Positions 9,082-17,128 of a stretch of DNA of 64,000 nt are shown here, piece after piece (within the stretch, counting starts at the first letter, position 1; each line of letters starts with the position of its first letter). The DNA lies in assembly GCF_000835165.1 (NCBI RefSeq), contig NZ_CP007790.1:1302001-1366000 (forward strand), written 5' to 3'. Below the pieces are notes generated by a model that ran no database searches, was not told the origin of the DNA, and saw only the letters and a program-made list of their open reading frames with translations. Made by a program: the position numbers and the translations under genes. Source of the DNA: Corynebacterium marinum DSM 44953. Its GTDB lineage: Bacteria > Actinomycetota > Actinomycetes > Mycobacteriales > Mycobacteriaceae.

Positions 9082-10122
9082 GTGAAAGCCGGACGACTGA
9101 CAGCCCTGGCGGCATTGACCGCCTCGACCCTTCTCCTGGCGGCCTGCAGCGCCGAACCGGGCGACGAGGCGCCCGAGATGGGCGACGCCGTGGCGGAAGC
9201 CTCTCCCCCGGCCGCGGACCCCGCCGGCCGTGTCGTTGAACTGGCGGCCGGCTACTCCGCGGCCACCGACCTCGAGGCCGCCGGCGACACACTCGGCCTG
9301 CGCTCCGCGGGGACCCTCGCGCTGGGCACCGTCGACCAGTTCGAGTCCGGCGACGTCACAGAGGTGGCTGTCCCCGAGAACTGCGGCGACCTCACCGCGT
9401 CTGCGGACACCTTCGTCCTCGCCTGCCGCGAGGAGGTGCTGCTTGTCGACGCCGCTACGGGCGGCGTCGACAAGCGCAGCCTCGCCGGGACAGATGCCGC
9501 GCCGGCCCTCGGCGCCACGCTGACCTCCACCGGGGAGCTGGTCGTGGGCAACTCCGAATCCGACCAGGTCCTCGTCTTCGGGCAGGATTCGGAGGAGCCG
9601 CTCGAGACGATCACCGTCGCGGGCAACACCAGCCAGCTCATCTCTGTGCCGCGCGGAGACGGGGACGACGCCGTCGTGCGCACCAACCACGCCAACACCA
9701 CCATCCAGGACATCCACTGGCGCGACGGCGAGCAGGGCGGCACGCTGCGCGTGGGTCTCGGCGTCGGGCGGATCGCCGCCGGCGAGAACGGCCTGGTGAT
9801 CGTCTCCGACAACCTCGGCGACCAGCTGGCCATCTACACCGCCACCGACGTCATCCGCCTCCACCAGACCAGCCCCGTCGACGACAGCCCGTGGGGGGTC
9901 GACTGGGACGCCGGCCGCAACCTCGCCTGGATCGCCTCCACCGGAACAAACACTCTGGCCGGTTTCGACATCTCCTCCGGCACCCCCGAGCGGCGGGTTC
10001 TGCTCAATACCGTCGCCGACGCCCAGAACGTCGTCGTCCTCGAGGACGGCACCCTCGTCCTGGCCTCAGCCACCGGCGGGGGCCTGCAGGTCATCGACAA
10101 CCCCGAACTCACCTCCCAGTAA
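9082..10122 (+). CDS. putative secreted lipoprotein
   Basis: 346 residues starting at GTG 9082. A basic N-terminus (VKAGR), a hydrophobic stretch and the lipobox LLAAC (Cys at about residue 22) indicate export and lipid anchoring. The mature part is acidic, rich in Val/Thr/Asp, with repeating short strand-turn units (for example [27 protein letters not shown]) that suggest a beta-propeller-like fold. I cannot name a substrate. TAGGCT (9068-9073) ends 8 nt before the start, overlapping the end of the preceding gene, so it likely has its own leaderless promoter. pyrD follows after 11 nt. Confidence 0.85.
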   Translation: MKAGRLTALAALTASTLLLAACSAEPGDEAPEMGDAVAEASPPAADPAGRVVELAAGYSAATDLEAAGDTLGLRSAGTLALGTVDQFESGDVTEVAVPENCGDLTASADTFVLACREEVLLVDAATGGVDKRSLAGTDAAPALGATLTSTGELVVGNSESDQVLVFGQDSEEPLETITVAGNTSQLISVPRGDGDDAVVRTNHANTTIQDIHWRDGEQGGTLRVGLGVGRIAAGENGLVIVSDNLGDQLAIYTATDVIRLHQTSPVDDSPWGVDWDAGRNLAWIASTGTNTLAGFDISSGTPERRVLLNTVADAQNVVVLEDGTLVLASATGGGLQVIDNPELTSQ

Positions 10123-10133
10123 GGATCACAGCC

Positions 10134-11243
10134 TTGACTCTGCGACACTCCGCCTACCAGCAGGCGCTCAAGCTCATGTTCACCCTCCCACCGGAGCGCA
10201 TCCACGGAATCATCAGCGACGGCCTGGGCATCCTCCAGGCCGCAGGCCCCCTCAACCGGGCGATGGGCAAGATTACGCAGGTCCACGACCCCGCGCTCGC
10301 CCAGGAGGTCTTCGGACGCACCGTCCCACGCCCGCTGGGCCTGGCCGCCGGCTTCGACAAGAACGCCTCCGCCGCCGACACCTGGACCGCCCTCGGCTTC
10401 GGCTACGCGGAGCTCGGCACCGTCACCGCCTCACCGCAGGACGGCAACCCCACCCCCCGCCTGTTCCGCCTGCGTGCCGACAAGGCGATCCTCAACCGGA
10501 TGGGCTTCAACAACGAGGGCGCCGCCGTCGCCGCCGAGAACCTCCGCCGCCGGAAGTCCGACGACGTCATCGGAATCAACATCGGCAAGACCAAGGTCGT
10601 CCCGGCCGAGGAGGCCGTCGATGACTACCGCCGCTCCGCCTCCCTCCTCGGCGACCTCGCGGACTTCCTCGTGGTCAACGTCTCCTCCCCCAACACCCCC
10701 GGCCTCCGGGACCTCCAGGCGGTGGAGACACTGCGCCCGATCCTCACGGCCGTCCAGGAGGCCACCTCCACCCCGGTCCTGGTGAAGATCGCCCCGGACC
10801 TCTCCGACGAGGACGTCGACGCAGTCGCCGACCTGGCACTCGAGCTGGGGCTGGCGGGCATCGTCGCGACCAACACGACCATCTCCCGCGCGGGCCTGAG
10901 CACCCCGGCCGCCGAGGTCGAGGCCATGGGCGCCGGCGGCATCTCCGGCCCGCCCGTCGCAGAGCGCTCCCTCGAGGTGCTCAAGCGCCTGCGCGCCAAG
11001 GTCGGCGACCGGCTTGTGCTCATCTCCGTCGGCGGCATCTCCACCCCCCAGCAGGCCTGGGAGCGCATCACCGCCGGAGCCACCCTCCTGCAGGGCTACA
11101 CCGGCTTCATCTACGGCGGCCCGGACTGGATCCGCGACATCCACCGCGGCATCGCCCATCAGATCCAGCGCCACGGACTCAGCAACATCACCGAGGCAGT
11201 CGGTTCCGGCCTGGAGTGGCTGAACAACCCGTCACGGCCTTAG
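10134..11243 (+). CDS. pyrD: dihydroorotate dehydrogenase (quinone), class 2
   Basis: A 369-residue PyrD that oxidises dihydroorotate to orotate in pyrimidine synthesis with FMN and quinone. The class 2 N-terminal helical membrane-association segment ([14 protein letters not shown]) precedes the barrel. FMN and substrate blocks include [34 protein letters not shown] with the catalytic Ser, and the phosphate loop ISVGGIS. The start is TTG 10134, with AAGGA 8 nt upstream; ATG 10176 would truncate the membrane helices. The stop codon TAG (11241-11243) is made of TA from the host and G from the adjoining insertion sequence. Confidence 0.96.
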   Translation: MTLRHSAYQQALKLMFTLPPERIHGIISDGLGILQAAGPLNRAMGKITQVHDPALAQEVFGRTVPRPLGLAAGFDKNASAADTWTALGFGYAELGTVTASPQDGNPTPRLFRLRADKAILNRMGFNNEGAAVAAENLRRRKSDDVIGINIGKTKVVPAEEAVDDYRRSASLLGDLADFLVVNVSSPNTPGLRDLQAVETLRPILTAVQEATSTPVLVKIAPDLSDEDVDAVADLALELGLAGIVATNTTISRAGLSTPAAEVEAMGAGGISGPPVAERSLEVLKRLRAKVGDRLVLISVGGISTPQQAWERITAGATLLQGYTGFIYGGPDWIRDIHRGIAHQIQRHGLSNITEAVGSGLEWLNNPSRP

Positions 11244-11260
11244 GTCGTGTTGCGAAAGTC
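11243..11260 (+). repeat. left terminal inverted repeat of the IS
   Basis: GGTCGTGTTGCGAAAGTC; it matches the inverted right end at 17 of 18 positions. Its first G completes the pyrD stop codon. Confidence 0.85.
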
Positions 11261-11293
11261 CGGTGAGTGACACCGGCGTGTCTTAAACACAAG

Positions 11294-11354
11294 CGAGGGT
11301 TTCCCAGCGCACGGTGTTGGTGTCTAATCATCAACGCTTGCAAGGAAACCCTCG
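11294..11354 (+). promoter_or_regulatory. hairpin enclosing the transposase ribosome-binding site
   Basis: CGAGGGTTTCC (11294-11304) is the exact complement of GGAAACCCTCG (11344-11354), which directly precedes the TTG start. The right arm contains most of the AAGGAAA ribosome site. In RNA that enters from pyrD this stem would hide the start, a known way for insertion sequences to limit translation from outside transcripts. Confidence 0.6.
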
Positions 11355-12242
11355 TTGCCTACTTTACCGCCCTCGGCCCGGCATGACCTCACCGACGCCG
11401 AATGGACCCTGCTCGCCACACTCCTGCCCGCCCCGTCATGCCGGGGCCGACCCCGCACCTGGGGCTTACGATCCCTGGTCAACGGCATCTTCTTCCGTAT
11501 CCGTACCGGCTGCCCCTGGCGCGACGTCCCCGAACGCTACGGACCGTGGTGGCGGATCTACCACCTGTTCGTCCGGCTCAGGGCTGACGGGGTGTGGCAG
11601 GACGTGCATACCCGGTTGCTTGCCCAGGCCCAGCACACCGGAAAGCTCTCCTGGGAGGTCAGCGTCGATTCCACGACCACCCGCGGGCATGTCCACGCCG
11701 CAGGTGCGCGCAAGGACAGTGTCACCCGGCACTCGGGGGAGCCGGCCCATCATGGCTTCGGACGATCCCGGGGCGGGTGGTCAACGAAGATCCACGTCGG
11801 TACCGACGCGGACTGCGGGGTGATGTCGGTGGTGATCACCCCTGGTCAGGCAGGAGATGGGCCGCAGATGGTGCCGGTACTGGAGAAGATCCGGGTGCCG
11901 TCCACCGGGCGTGGTCGGCCGCGGAAACGACCCGAGCGGGTGCTGGCGGACAAGGCGTATTCTTCACGCGCCAACCGCAAGTATCTGAGATCGAGGGGCA
12001 TCAAGGCCACGATTTCCCAGCCGAAGGATCAGGTCGCGAACCGTCGGCGCAGGGGATCGGCCGGTGGCCGACCCCCTGCTTTCGACACCGCAGCCTACCG
12101 GCGCCGCAACACCGTGGAACGGGGGATCAACCGGATCAAGCAGCACCGTGGGTGTGCCACCCGTTTCGACAAGTTAGCGGTGCACTTCGAGGCCACTGTT
12201 CAGGTAGCGGTGATCCGGTACTGGCTCAAGCGACTTTCGTAA
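11355..12242 (+). CDS. IS5-family DDE transposase
   Basis: A single 295-residue reading frame with no frameshift. The N-terminal DUF4096-like region (LTDAEWTLLATLLP, GCPWRDVPERYGPW) is typical of IS5 transposases. Likely catalytic triad: D105 in VDSTTTRGHVHAAG, D199 in VLADKAYSS and E255 in RRNTVERGINRIK, with the IS5/IS4-type Y..R..E spacing. The start codon is TTG 11355 after AAGGAAA. The stop TAA lies inside the right inverted repeat. The gene appears functional, and it runs in the same direction as pyrD. Confidence 0.93.
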   Translation: MPTLPPSARHDLTDAEWTLLATLLPAPSCRGRPRTWGLRSLVNGIFFRIRTGCPWRDVPERYGPWWRIYHLFVRLRADGVWQDVHTRLLAQAQHTGKLSWEVSVDSTTTRGHVHAAGARKDSVTRHSGEPAHHGFGRSRGGWSTKIHVGTDADCGVMSVVITPGQAGDGPQMVPVLEKIRVPSTGRGRPRKRPERVLADKAYSSRANRKYLRSRGIKATISQPKDQVANRRRRGSAGGRPPAFDTAAYRRRNTVERGINRIKQHRGCATRFDKLAVHFEATVQVAVIRYWLKRLS

Positions 12243-12249
12243 CACGACC
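12232..12249 (-). repeat. right terminal inverted repeat of the IS
   Basis: The inverse complement reads GGTCGTGTTACGAAAGTC, differing from the left end at one base. It contains the transposase stop codon. Confidence 0.85.
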
Positions 12250-12260
12250 TAGACGTGCCG

Positions 12261-12305
12261 CAGGGCGGCCCGCAGCATCTTCCTGCTGCGGGCCGCCCTG
12301 TTTAT
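12261..12305 (+). terminator. orphaned pyrD terminator
   Basis: A perfect 17-bp GC-rich stem (12261-12277 with 12284-12300), with a 6-nt loop and TTTAT after it on the plus strand. Before the IS arrived it would have been about 18 nt past the pyrD stop. It now terminates transposase transcription and may also stop leftward transcription from the opposite gene, although there is no T-run on that strand. Confidence 0.85.
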
Positions 12306-12319
12306 CCCCTGCGGCGGGG

Positions 12320-12718
12320 TCAGGCCTTGGGGATCAGCGCCCGGCGGATCACCAGGCCCGACAGGAACGCCGCCACCGCGTACATGGCCAGCCAGTACTG
12401 CGCCATCACGTAGATCCCCTCGTTCGGGAAAAAGCGCGTGAGAATCACCAGCGCCAACGCGATGATCAACGCGATGACCTGCGTACGGCTCGCCGCCTGA
12501 TCCCGGCGGATAGTGGCAAAGGCGCCCAGAATCATCGCGGCCACGAGGATGGCCAGGAAACGCGGCGTCACCACGTACGGTGCCATCCATCCGTCCGAGA
12601 ACACCGCGACCACAGCGAACACCAGCAGGGCAACGGCCAGCGCCATGAAGGCGCCGCCCACACGCAGTGCCAGCGGCACACGGAAAGTCGGCTCGGGGCC
12701 GGAGTTCTTTTGGCTCAT
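12320..12718 (-). CDS. small integral membrane protein, unknown function
   Basis: 132 residues with four predicted membrane helices (about residues 19-41, 48-66, 80-95 and 105-124) and short charged loops. The N-terminus is polar (MSQKNSGPEP) and the C-terminus basic (RRALIPKA). No named family is recognised. The spacing and topology resemble conserved actinobacterial four-helix proteins of unknown role. It lies 12 nt after the PEBP gene on the same strand, so the two may be co-transcribed. Confidence 0.75.
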   Translation of the reverse strand: MSQKNSGPEPTFRVPLALRVGGAFMALAVALLVFAVVAVFSDGWMAPYVVTPRFLAILVAAMILGAFATIRRDQAASRTQVIALIIALALVILTRFFPNEGIYVMAQYWLAMYAVAAFLSGLVIRRALIPKA

Positions 12719-12730
12719 GATCTTCAGAGA

Positions 12731-13270
12731 CTACTTGTTCTCGTACCAGCCCCAGAGGATGGCACGGCCGAGAGCATGAAAATGCAGGTTGAAGCCCAAC
12801 ACTGTCGGCGAGGAATCCGGGTCGATGTCCAGTTTTTCGACATCCACAGCATGCACTGCGAACAGGTAGCGGTGCGGCGCATGGCCGGCGGGCGGGTTCG
12901 CACCGTAGTAGGTCCTCACCCCGGCGTCGTTGACCAGCGACACCACCCCCTCAATGCCCAGGTCCTCCCGCGAGCCCGCGCCGGTCGGCAGCTCGTCGAC
13001 CGAAACGGGAATGTTGAACGCCGCCCAGTGCCAGTAACCCGACCCCGTCGGGGCGTCCGGGTCGAGGCAGGTCACCGCGAGGGACTTCGTGCCCTCGGGA
13101 AGGTCCGACCATGCGAGGTGCGGCGACACGTTCGCCGGTGCGCACTGCTCCTCCGCGCACTCGCCGCCGCTGTGCAGGTCTCGGGAGGTCAACGGAAAGG
13201 AAGGGAGATCCTTGAGTGGTGCGTAAGGATCCGGGCCGGGGAAGCGGGAATCATCCGCGTAGTTGCTCAT
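12731..13270 (-). CDS. YbhB/YbcL-family protein (PEBP/Raf kinase inhibitor-like)
   Basis: 179 residues matching the bacterial phosphatidylethanolamine-binding-protein family. The ligand-pocket motifs are clear: CLDPDAPTGSGYWHWAAFNIP (about residues 68-88) and YYGANPPAGHAPHRYLFAVHA (about 121-141), with the conserved Asp-Pro-Asp and Gly-x-His. Bacterial members are cytosolic proteins of largely unknown role. It begins at ATG 13270 directly after GGAAGG. The tRNA-Leu promoter region lies upstream on the other strand. Confidence 0.9.
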   Translation of the reverse strand: MSNYADDSRFPGPDPYAPLKDLPSFPLTSRDLHSGGECAEEQCAPANVSPHLAWSDLPEGTKSLAVTCLDPDAPTGSGYWHWAAFNIPVSVDELPTGAGSREDLGIEGVVSLVNDAGVRTYYGANPPAGHAPHRYLFAVHAVDVEKLDIDPDSSPTVLGFNLHFHALGRAILWGWYENK

Positions 13271-13352
13271 GCCTTCCGTTGTACCCGAGGAAACGGGGCG
13301 GTGCCCCCGACTTTTCCGGACTTCCCCGCCAGGCGCCCGGAAAATGTCCGCC

Positions 13353-13366
13353 TTACAGCTCTGTAA
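13353..13366. promoter_or_regulatory. dyad TTACAG-CT-CTGTAA with adjacent TTGACC
   Basis: A perfect 6-bp inverted repeat around CT lies upstream of the tRNA-Leu gene, followed at 13373 by TTGACC, which could be a -35 element (TAAGGG follows after 17 nt). It may be part of the tRNA promoter or an operator. No regulator is assigned. Confidence 0.35.
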
Positions 13367-13468
13367 CTACCTTTGACCTGCCGATTTGTGCGTTTTAAGG
13401 GAGTAGGGCTACAGTAATGCAAGTGCCCAGCCGAGAGGGTGGCGCACAACAGAGTGAAAAATCACCCG

Positions 13469-13554
13469 GCCCGGGTGGCGGAATGGCAGACGCGCTAGCT
13501 TGAGGTGCTAGTGTCCTACTAACGGACGTGGGGGTTCAAGTCCCCCTCCGGGCA
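13469..13554 (+). tRNA. tRNA-Leu (anticodon GAG)
   Basis: An 86-nt class II tRNA. The 7-bp acceptor stem pairs GCCCGGG (13469-13475) with TCCGGGC (13547-13553), ending in a G-T pair. The anticodon stem CTAGC/GCTAG encloses loop TTGAGGT, giving anticodon GAG, which reads CUC and CUU. The long variable arm and the GTTCAAG T-loop are standard. The discriminator base is A, and CCA is not encoded. Confidence 0.95.
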
Positions 13555-13560
13555 CAGTTA

Positions 13561-13606
13561 AAATGTAGCGGCCCACACATAATGTGTGGGCCGCTACATT
13601 TCTATT
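13561..13606 (+). terminator. terminator shared by tRNA-Leu and the convergent cupin gene
   Basis: A perfect 19-bp stem (13561-13579 with 13583-13601) and a 3-nt loop, starting 7 nt after the tRNA. It ends in ATTT then TCTATT on the plus strand and is flanked by A/T on the other side, so it can work in both directions. Confidence 0.88.
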
Positions 13607-13637
13607 CCCCCGGTTACCCGGGGTAGATTATCCGGCG

Positions 13638-14057
13638 CTACTCGTTCGGATCATTGTCCGCGTCGGCCTTCGTCTCGTGGTGGGTGCCCGGGAGATGGTC
13701 GGGGGCGGCGTAGATGGAGTAGAGCTTCACTGTCTCCTCCCCCTCGTTGATGAAGTTGTGCCACTTGCCCGCGGGCACGAAGATGGCGAAATCATCCTCC
13801 ACCACCTGATCGACGTCGAGGTCGTCCTCGCTGTCTCCGATCATGATGCGGCCCTGCCCCGCCTCCAGGCGGAGGAACTGGTCGTGGTCGTCGTGGATCT
13901 CGGCGCCAATCTCGCCGCCGGCGGGGATGGCCATGACGGTCATCTGGAGAAACTTTCCGGTCCACAGGGTGTCACGGAACGCCTCATTCTGCGTGGTCAC
14001 ATTCTCGATGTCCAGCACGTAGGGGTTGGGGCCGTGGTCGGTGCGCAGATCTGCCAT
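13638..14057 (-). CDS. cupin-domain protein
   Basis: A 139-residue single-domain cupin. The first cupin motif lies around AIPAGGEIGAEIHDDHDQFLRLEAGQGR (about residues 44-71, with G, H, H and E metal ligands), and the second around FAIFVPAGKWHNFINEG (about 91-107). Small cupins of this type often bind a divalent metal; the substrate is not evident. It starts at ATG 14057 behind CAGGAG, with TAGACT (14103-14098, minus strand) as a plausible -10 and a short leader. Confidence 0.88.
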   Translation of the reverse strand: MADLRTDHGPNPYVLDIENVTTQNEAFRDTLWTGKFLQMTVMAIPAGGEIGAEIHDDHDQFLRLEAGQGRIMIGDSEDDLDVDQVVEDDFAIFVPAGKWHNFINEGEETVKLYSIYAAPDHLPGTHHETKADADNDPNE

Positions 14058-14160
14058 GGTGTCTCCTGACTTGTGGGGATTCTCTCCCGCCCCAGTCTAT
14101 CGACGAGCCGGGCAGCCGGCCACGGGGCTGATCCGGGCCGGAGGCGTAGAATGACCCCTC

Positions 14161-14862
14161 GTGAAACGTGTCGGGCAGTTCGTGGTGGGTCTCATCCGCG
14201 ACGGTGCGGGGGCCGTCATGGAGTGGTCCTGGCCGCGGCGTCTGACGGTGGCGGCCGCCCTCGCCGGATTTCTGGCGGTGACTCTGTTCGTGGAGGTGCC
14301 CTCGATCGAGACGCTGCGCGCGTGGGCGGCGGCGGCCGGGGATCCCTTCATCGTCCTTTTCTGGCTCGGTTATGTGACGATCACGCAGTTCCCCGTCCCC
14401 CGGACCATTCTCACCCTCGCCAGCGGGGTCATCTTCGGGCCGTGGCAGGGCATCCTCATCGCGTTGACCGCCACCACAGTGTCGGCCGCGCTGAGCCTGG
14501 TGGTCGTGCGCGGGCTCCTCGGCGAGTGGATGACACCCAGGCTGTCCCATCCGGCGGTCGCGGGCGTCAACACCCGGCTGGAGGAACGCGGCTGGCTGGC
14601 GGTCACCAGCCTGCGGATGATCGCGGGGGTGCCGTTCTCGGTCCTCAATTACGCCGCCGCGCTGACGAGCGTTCCGCTCGGCATGTTCACGCTGGCGACG
14701 CTCGTGGGGTCAGCCCCCGGCACGGTGGTCACGGTCGTGCTCGGCGATGCGCTGGCGGGCGACGTCGATCCTGTCGTCCTGGGTCTCACCGTATTCCTCG
14801 CCGTGGTGGGCCTGGCGGGACTCGCGGTGGACCAACTACTTCCAGTCAAGTCTGTGCCGTAG
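14161..14862 (+). CDS. DedA/VTT (TVP38/TMEM64)-family membrane protein
   Basis: 233 residues with about six membrane segments. The SNARE-associated/VTT core includes FPVPRTILTLASGVIFGPWQG (about residues 79-99) and the loop GWLAVTSLRMIAGVPFSVLNYAAAL (about 143-167), with the paired re-entrant Pro/Gly pattern. Members are thought to act as lipid scramblases or transporters in the inner membrane. It starts at GTG 14161 with TAGAAT (14147-14152) ending 8 nt before it, so probably leaderless. It stands alone between a convergent cupin gene and the HTH protein gene. Confidence 0.87.
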   Translation: MKRVGQFVVGLIRDGAGAVMEWSWPRRLTVAAALAGFLAVTLFVEVPSIETLRAWAAAAGDPFIVLFWLGYVTITQFPVPRTILTLASGVIFGPWQGILIALTATTVSAALSLVVVRGLLGEWMTPRLSHPAVAGVNTRLEERGWLAVTSLRMIAGVPFSVLNYAAALTSVPLGMFTLATLVGSAPGTVVTVVLGDALAGDVDPVVLGLTVFLAVVGLAGLAVDQLLPVKSVP

Positions 14863-14901
14863 ACTTAACGTAATACATCATCGTGCGAAGGAGTCTGTCA
14901 G

Positions 14902-15480
14902 GTGCTTGCGGTCCATGCCCGCTACCGAGGTAGAGAGGCGCGTCGCGCCCTGTTGGTCAAGCGTTCGGCGGAGGCCCTGTCCACCCTGGACGGGGTGGGC
15001 GAATTCCAGGTGCTGGGTGTCGAGGACATCTGCGCGGTGGTCGAATCCCCCGAGGCTCTGTGCGACACGGTCATGGCACTGCTCTCGGACGGCAGCTGGG
15101 CCATCGGCATCGGGATCGTGCCCGGCACCTCCGACGAGCAACTCACCCGGGACACGGCGTCCGGTTCGCTGCGGGGCGGCGCCCGCGCGGCCACGGTGAA
15201 GGTGGCTGCCCTGCCGAAGGGCACCTCGACACTCGCGGAGGACATCGCCGCCGTGTTCGCGCTGATGGGCCACGTGCTGGCCAAACGTACGACGGAGGGG
15301 CGGGAGGCCACGTCCCTGGTACGCTCGGGGCTGAATCAGAATGAGGCCGCCGAGGAACTGGGCATCTCCAAACAGGCGATGTCCCAGCGCCTGCAGGCGG
15401 CCGGGTGGCAGGCGGAGACGGCCGGCTGGCGGCTCGCGGTTAACCTGCTCACCCGTGCCGACGCCGGCCCCCGCGACTAG
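14902..15480 (+). CDS. DNA-binding protein with C-terminal helix-turn-helix
   Basis: 192 residues starting at GTG 14902, 8 nt after GAAGGAG. A C-terminal helix-turn-helix reads SGLNQNEAAEELGISKQAMSQRLQAAG (about residues 142-168), like those in sigma-70 region 4 and MarR-type proteins. The N-terminal 125 residues form an alpha/beta domain with Gly-rich IGIGIVPG (about 68-75) and no motif I can name. It could be a transcription regulator whose N-terminal part senses a ligand, but no target is evident. Its stop overlaps the convergent SPFH gene by 4 nt. Confidence 0.75.
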   Translation: MLAVHARYRGREARRALLVKRSAEALSTLDGVGEFQVLGVEDICAVVESPEALCDTVMALLSDGSWAIGIGIVPGTSDEQLTRDTASGSLRGGARAATVKVAALPKGTSTLAEDIAAVFALMGHVLAKRTTEGREATSLVRSGLNQNEAAEELGISKQAMSQRLQAAGWQAETAGWRLAVNLLTRADAGPRD

Positions 15481-16673
15481 CTGATCTCCGGATCCCGCTG
15501 CTCTATCTCGAAGGAGGGGGCAGGGGCCGGGTCCTCGACCCGGGAGCGGACGGCTTTGATCTCGTGCGGCTCCGGGTCGACGGGCTTGTTCGCCACGGCG
15601 GTGGCGGCCGCGACGGCGGCGGCGATCTCCGGGTCCGAGGCGGTGGAGAACCAGTCCTCGGTGTCCTCCTCCCGCGCCATTTCCCGCGTCTCGTCGTCGA
15701 CGTGCGAGGGCTCGTAACGGAAGGTCCCTTCGTCGTCCTTCTTGGCGAAGGTCTTGGCGAACTGCTCGAGGGAGTCGCCGAACTGGGACGGGATCATCCA
15801 CATCGTGGAGGCCTCACCCCGGGCGAGTTCCGGCAGCTTCTCCAGGTACTGGTAGGCCAGCACCTCGGGTGTGAGCTTGGAGGCCTTGATGGCGGCATTG
15901 ATCTTCTGGATGGCGCGGGCCTCGCCCTGGGCCTGCAGGTAACGCGCGGCGCGCTCGCCCTCCGCCCGGAGGATCATCCCCTGGCGCTCCGCCTCAGCGG
16001 AGAGGATGGCTGCGTGCTTCTCGCCCTCGGCGGAGAGGATGCGGGCCTGCTTCTCGCCCTCGGCGGTCTTGATGTCGGATTCCCGGCGGCCCTCGGCGGT
16101 GAGGATCGTGGCGCGCTTCTCGCGGTCCGCTTTCATCTGCATCTCCATGGACTGCTGGATGGACGCCGGCGGGTCGATGGCCTTGAGCTCCACGCGGCTG
16201 ATGCGCAGACCCCACTTCGAGGTGGCGGCGTCGAGCTCGCCGCGCAGGCGGCGGTTGATGGTGTCGCGGGAAGTGAGCGTCTCCTCCAGGGTCATTCCGC
16301 CGACGACGTCGCGGAGCGTGGCCACGGAGATCTGCTCGACGCCCACGATGTAGTTGTCCACGCCGTAGATCGCCTTGGCGGGGTCGTTGATCTGGAAGGT
16401 CACCACGATATCGATGGCGACGGTCAGGTTGTCCTGTGTGATGACGGCCTGCGGCGGGAAGGACACGACCCGCTCGCGGGTGTCGATGCGGGCGCGGACC
16501 CGGTCGATGAAGGGCACGAGCAGGGTCAGCCCGCCGGAGACGGTGCGGGTGTAGCTGCCGAGGCGTTCGATGACGGCGGCCTCGCCCTGCGGGATCAGGG
16601 CGATGGATTTGATGACGACGAACGCCACGAAGGCGAGCGCCACCACCAAGAGGATCAGTCCGATGGTTTCCAC
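15477..16673 (-). CDS. SPFH/band 7 (stomatin-like, QmcA/HflC-type) membrane protein
   Basis: 398 residues. A single N-terminal membrane helix (about residues 4-24) is followed by the SPFH/PHB domain (about 25-180: EAAVIERLGSYTRTVSGGLTLLVPFID, then DTRERVVSFPPQAVITQDN), then an Ala/Glu-rich coiled coil with repeated AEGE(K/R) units (about 205-260) and an acidic tail. SPFH proteins form large membrane-anchored oligomers that organise lipid domains and partner proteases. It follows the NfeD gene by 3 nt, the classic stomatin/NfeD operon. The start is GTG 16673. Confidence 0.93.
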   Translation of the reverse strand: METIGLILLVVALAFVAFVVIKSIALIPQGEAAVIERLGSYTRTVSGGLTLLVPFIDRVRARIDTRERVVSFPPQAVITQDNLTVAIDIVVTFQINDPAKAIYGVDNYIVGVEQISVATLRDVVGGMTLEETLTSRDTINRRLRGELDAATSKWGLRISRVELKAIDPPASIQQSMEMQMKADREKRATILTAEGRRESDIKTAEGEKQARILSAEGEKHAAILSAEAERQGMILRAEGERAARYLQAQGEARAIQKINAAIKASKLTPEVLAYQYLEKLPELARGEASTMWMIPSQFGDSLEQFAKTFAKKDDEGTFRYEPSHVDDETREMAREEDTEDWFSTASDPEIAAAVAAATAVANKPVDPEPHEIKAVRSRVEDPAPAPSFEIEQRDPEIS

Positions 16674-16676
16674 GGG

Positions 16677-17105
16677 CTAGTGCTCCTTCCAGACGACGGC
16701 GGTCGCGCCGTCGATGTCGATGACGGTGACGCGCTCGCCCTCGGCGAACGTCGTGGCGGGATCCAGTGAACGGGCCGACCAGATGGAACCGTCGAGCCGC
16801 ACCTGGCCGGCGTGGCCCTGGACCGGGGAAATCACCTCGGCGGTGGCGCCGACGAGGGCCCGGACGGAGGTGTCCAGGGTCTTCGGGGCCTGCAACCGGC
16901 GGCGCAGAATAGGCCGCAGGAAGACGAGCAGGCCGAAGGACGCGACGGCGAAGGCCACCACCGACGCCCACAGCGGGGCACCCGCCAGGGAGACGCCCGC
17001 CGCAGCGAGGGCGCCGCCGGCGAGCATGAGCAGCGTCATCTCCCCCACCGCCAGCTCGAGGCCGGCGAGGACGAGCGCTGCGATGAACCAGATGATTGCT
17101 CCCAC
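16677..17105 (-). CDS. NfeD-like membrane protein
   Basis: 142 residues from GTG 17105: three or so membrane helices in the first 75 residues (IIWFIAALVLAGLELAVGEM, then LLMLAGGALAAAGV), then an OB-fold domain (about 85-140) with GATAEVISPVQGHAGQVRLDG and the terminal GATAVVWKEH strand. This is the short NfeD form, lacking the protease domain. It is the partner of the downstream SPFH protein. TACGTT (minus strand 17118-17113) ends 7 nt before the GTG, which supports this start over the longer open frame reaching 17330. Confidence 0.88.
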   Translation of the reverse strand: MGAIIWFIAALVLAGLELAVGEMTLLMLAGGALAAAGVSLAGAPLWASVVAFAVASFGLLVFLRPILRRRLQAPKTLDTSVRALVGATAEVISPVQGHAGQVRLDGSIWSARSLDPATTFAEGERVTVIDIDGATAVVWKEH

Positions 17106-17128
17106 GTGACCCAACGTACCAACGGGCG

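Larger units (their letters stand above)
11243..12249 (+). mobile_element. IS5-family insertion sequence (IS427-like), apparently intact
   Basis: A 1007-bp element bounded by 18-bp imperfect inverted repeats (17/18 match) and flanked by TA on both sides (11241-11242 and 12250-12251), read as a 2-bp target duplication. It has one full-length DDE transposase gene. Size, GG-beginning ends and TA target fit the IS427 group of IS5. Removing the element and one TA rejoins pyrD to its terminator. Confidence 0.88.

Noticed and set aside
7213..10122. A 969-codon open frame on the plus strand covering uppP, the reductase and the lipoprotein.
   Set aside because: It is a high-GC artefact joining unrelated frames; only 8152-8700 and 9082-10122 in this frame show real protein sequence.
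11242..12252. A longer direct repeat or composite transposon around the IS.
   Set aside because: Only a TA duplication and one pair of terminal repeats are present; no second copy or cargo gene is seen.
15564..16769. A 401-codon plus-strand frame opposite the SPFH gene.
   Set aside because: Gly/Asp/His-rich shadow of the Ala/Glu-rich SPFH gene, with no domain.
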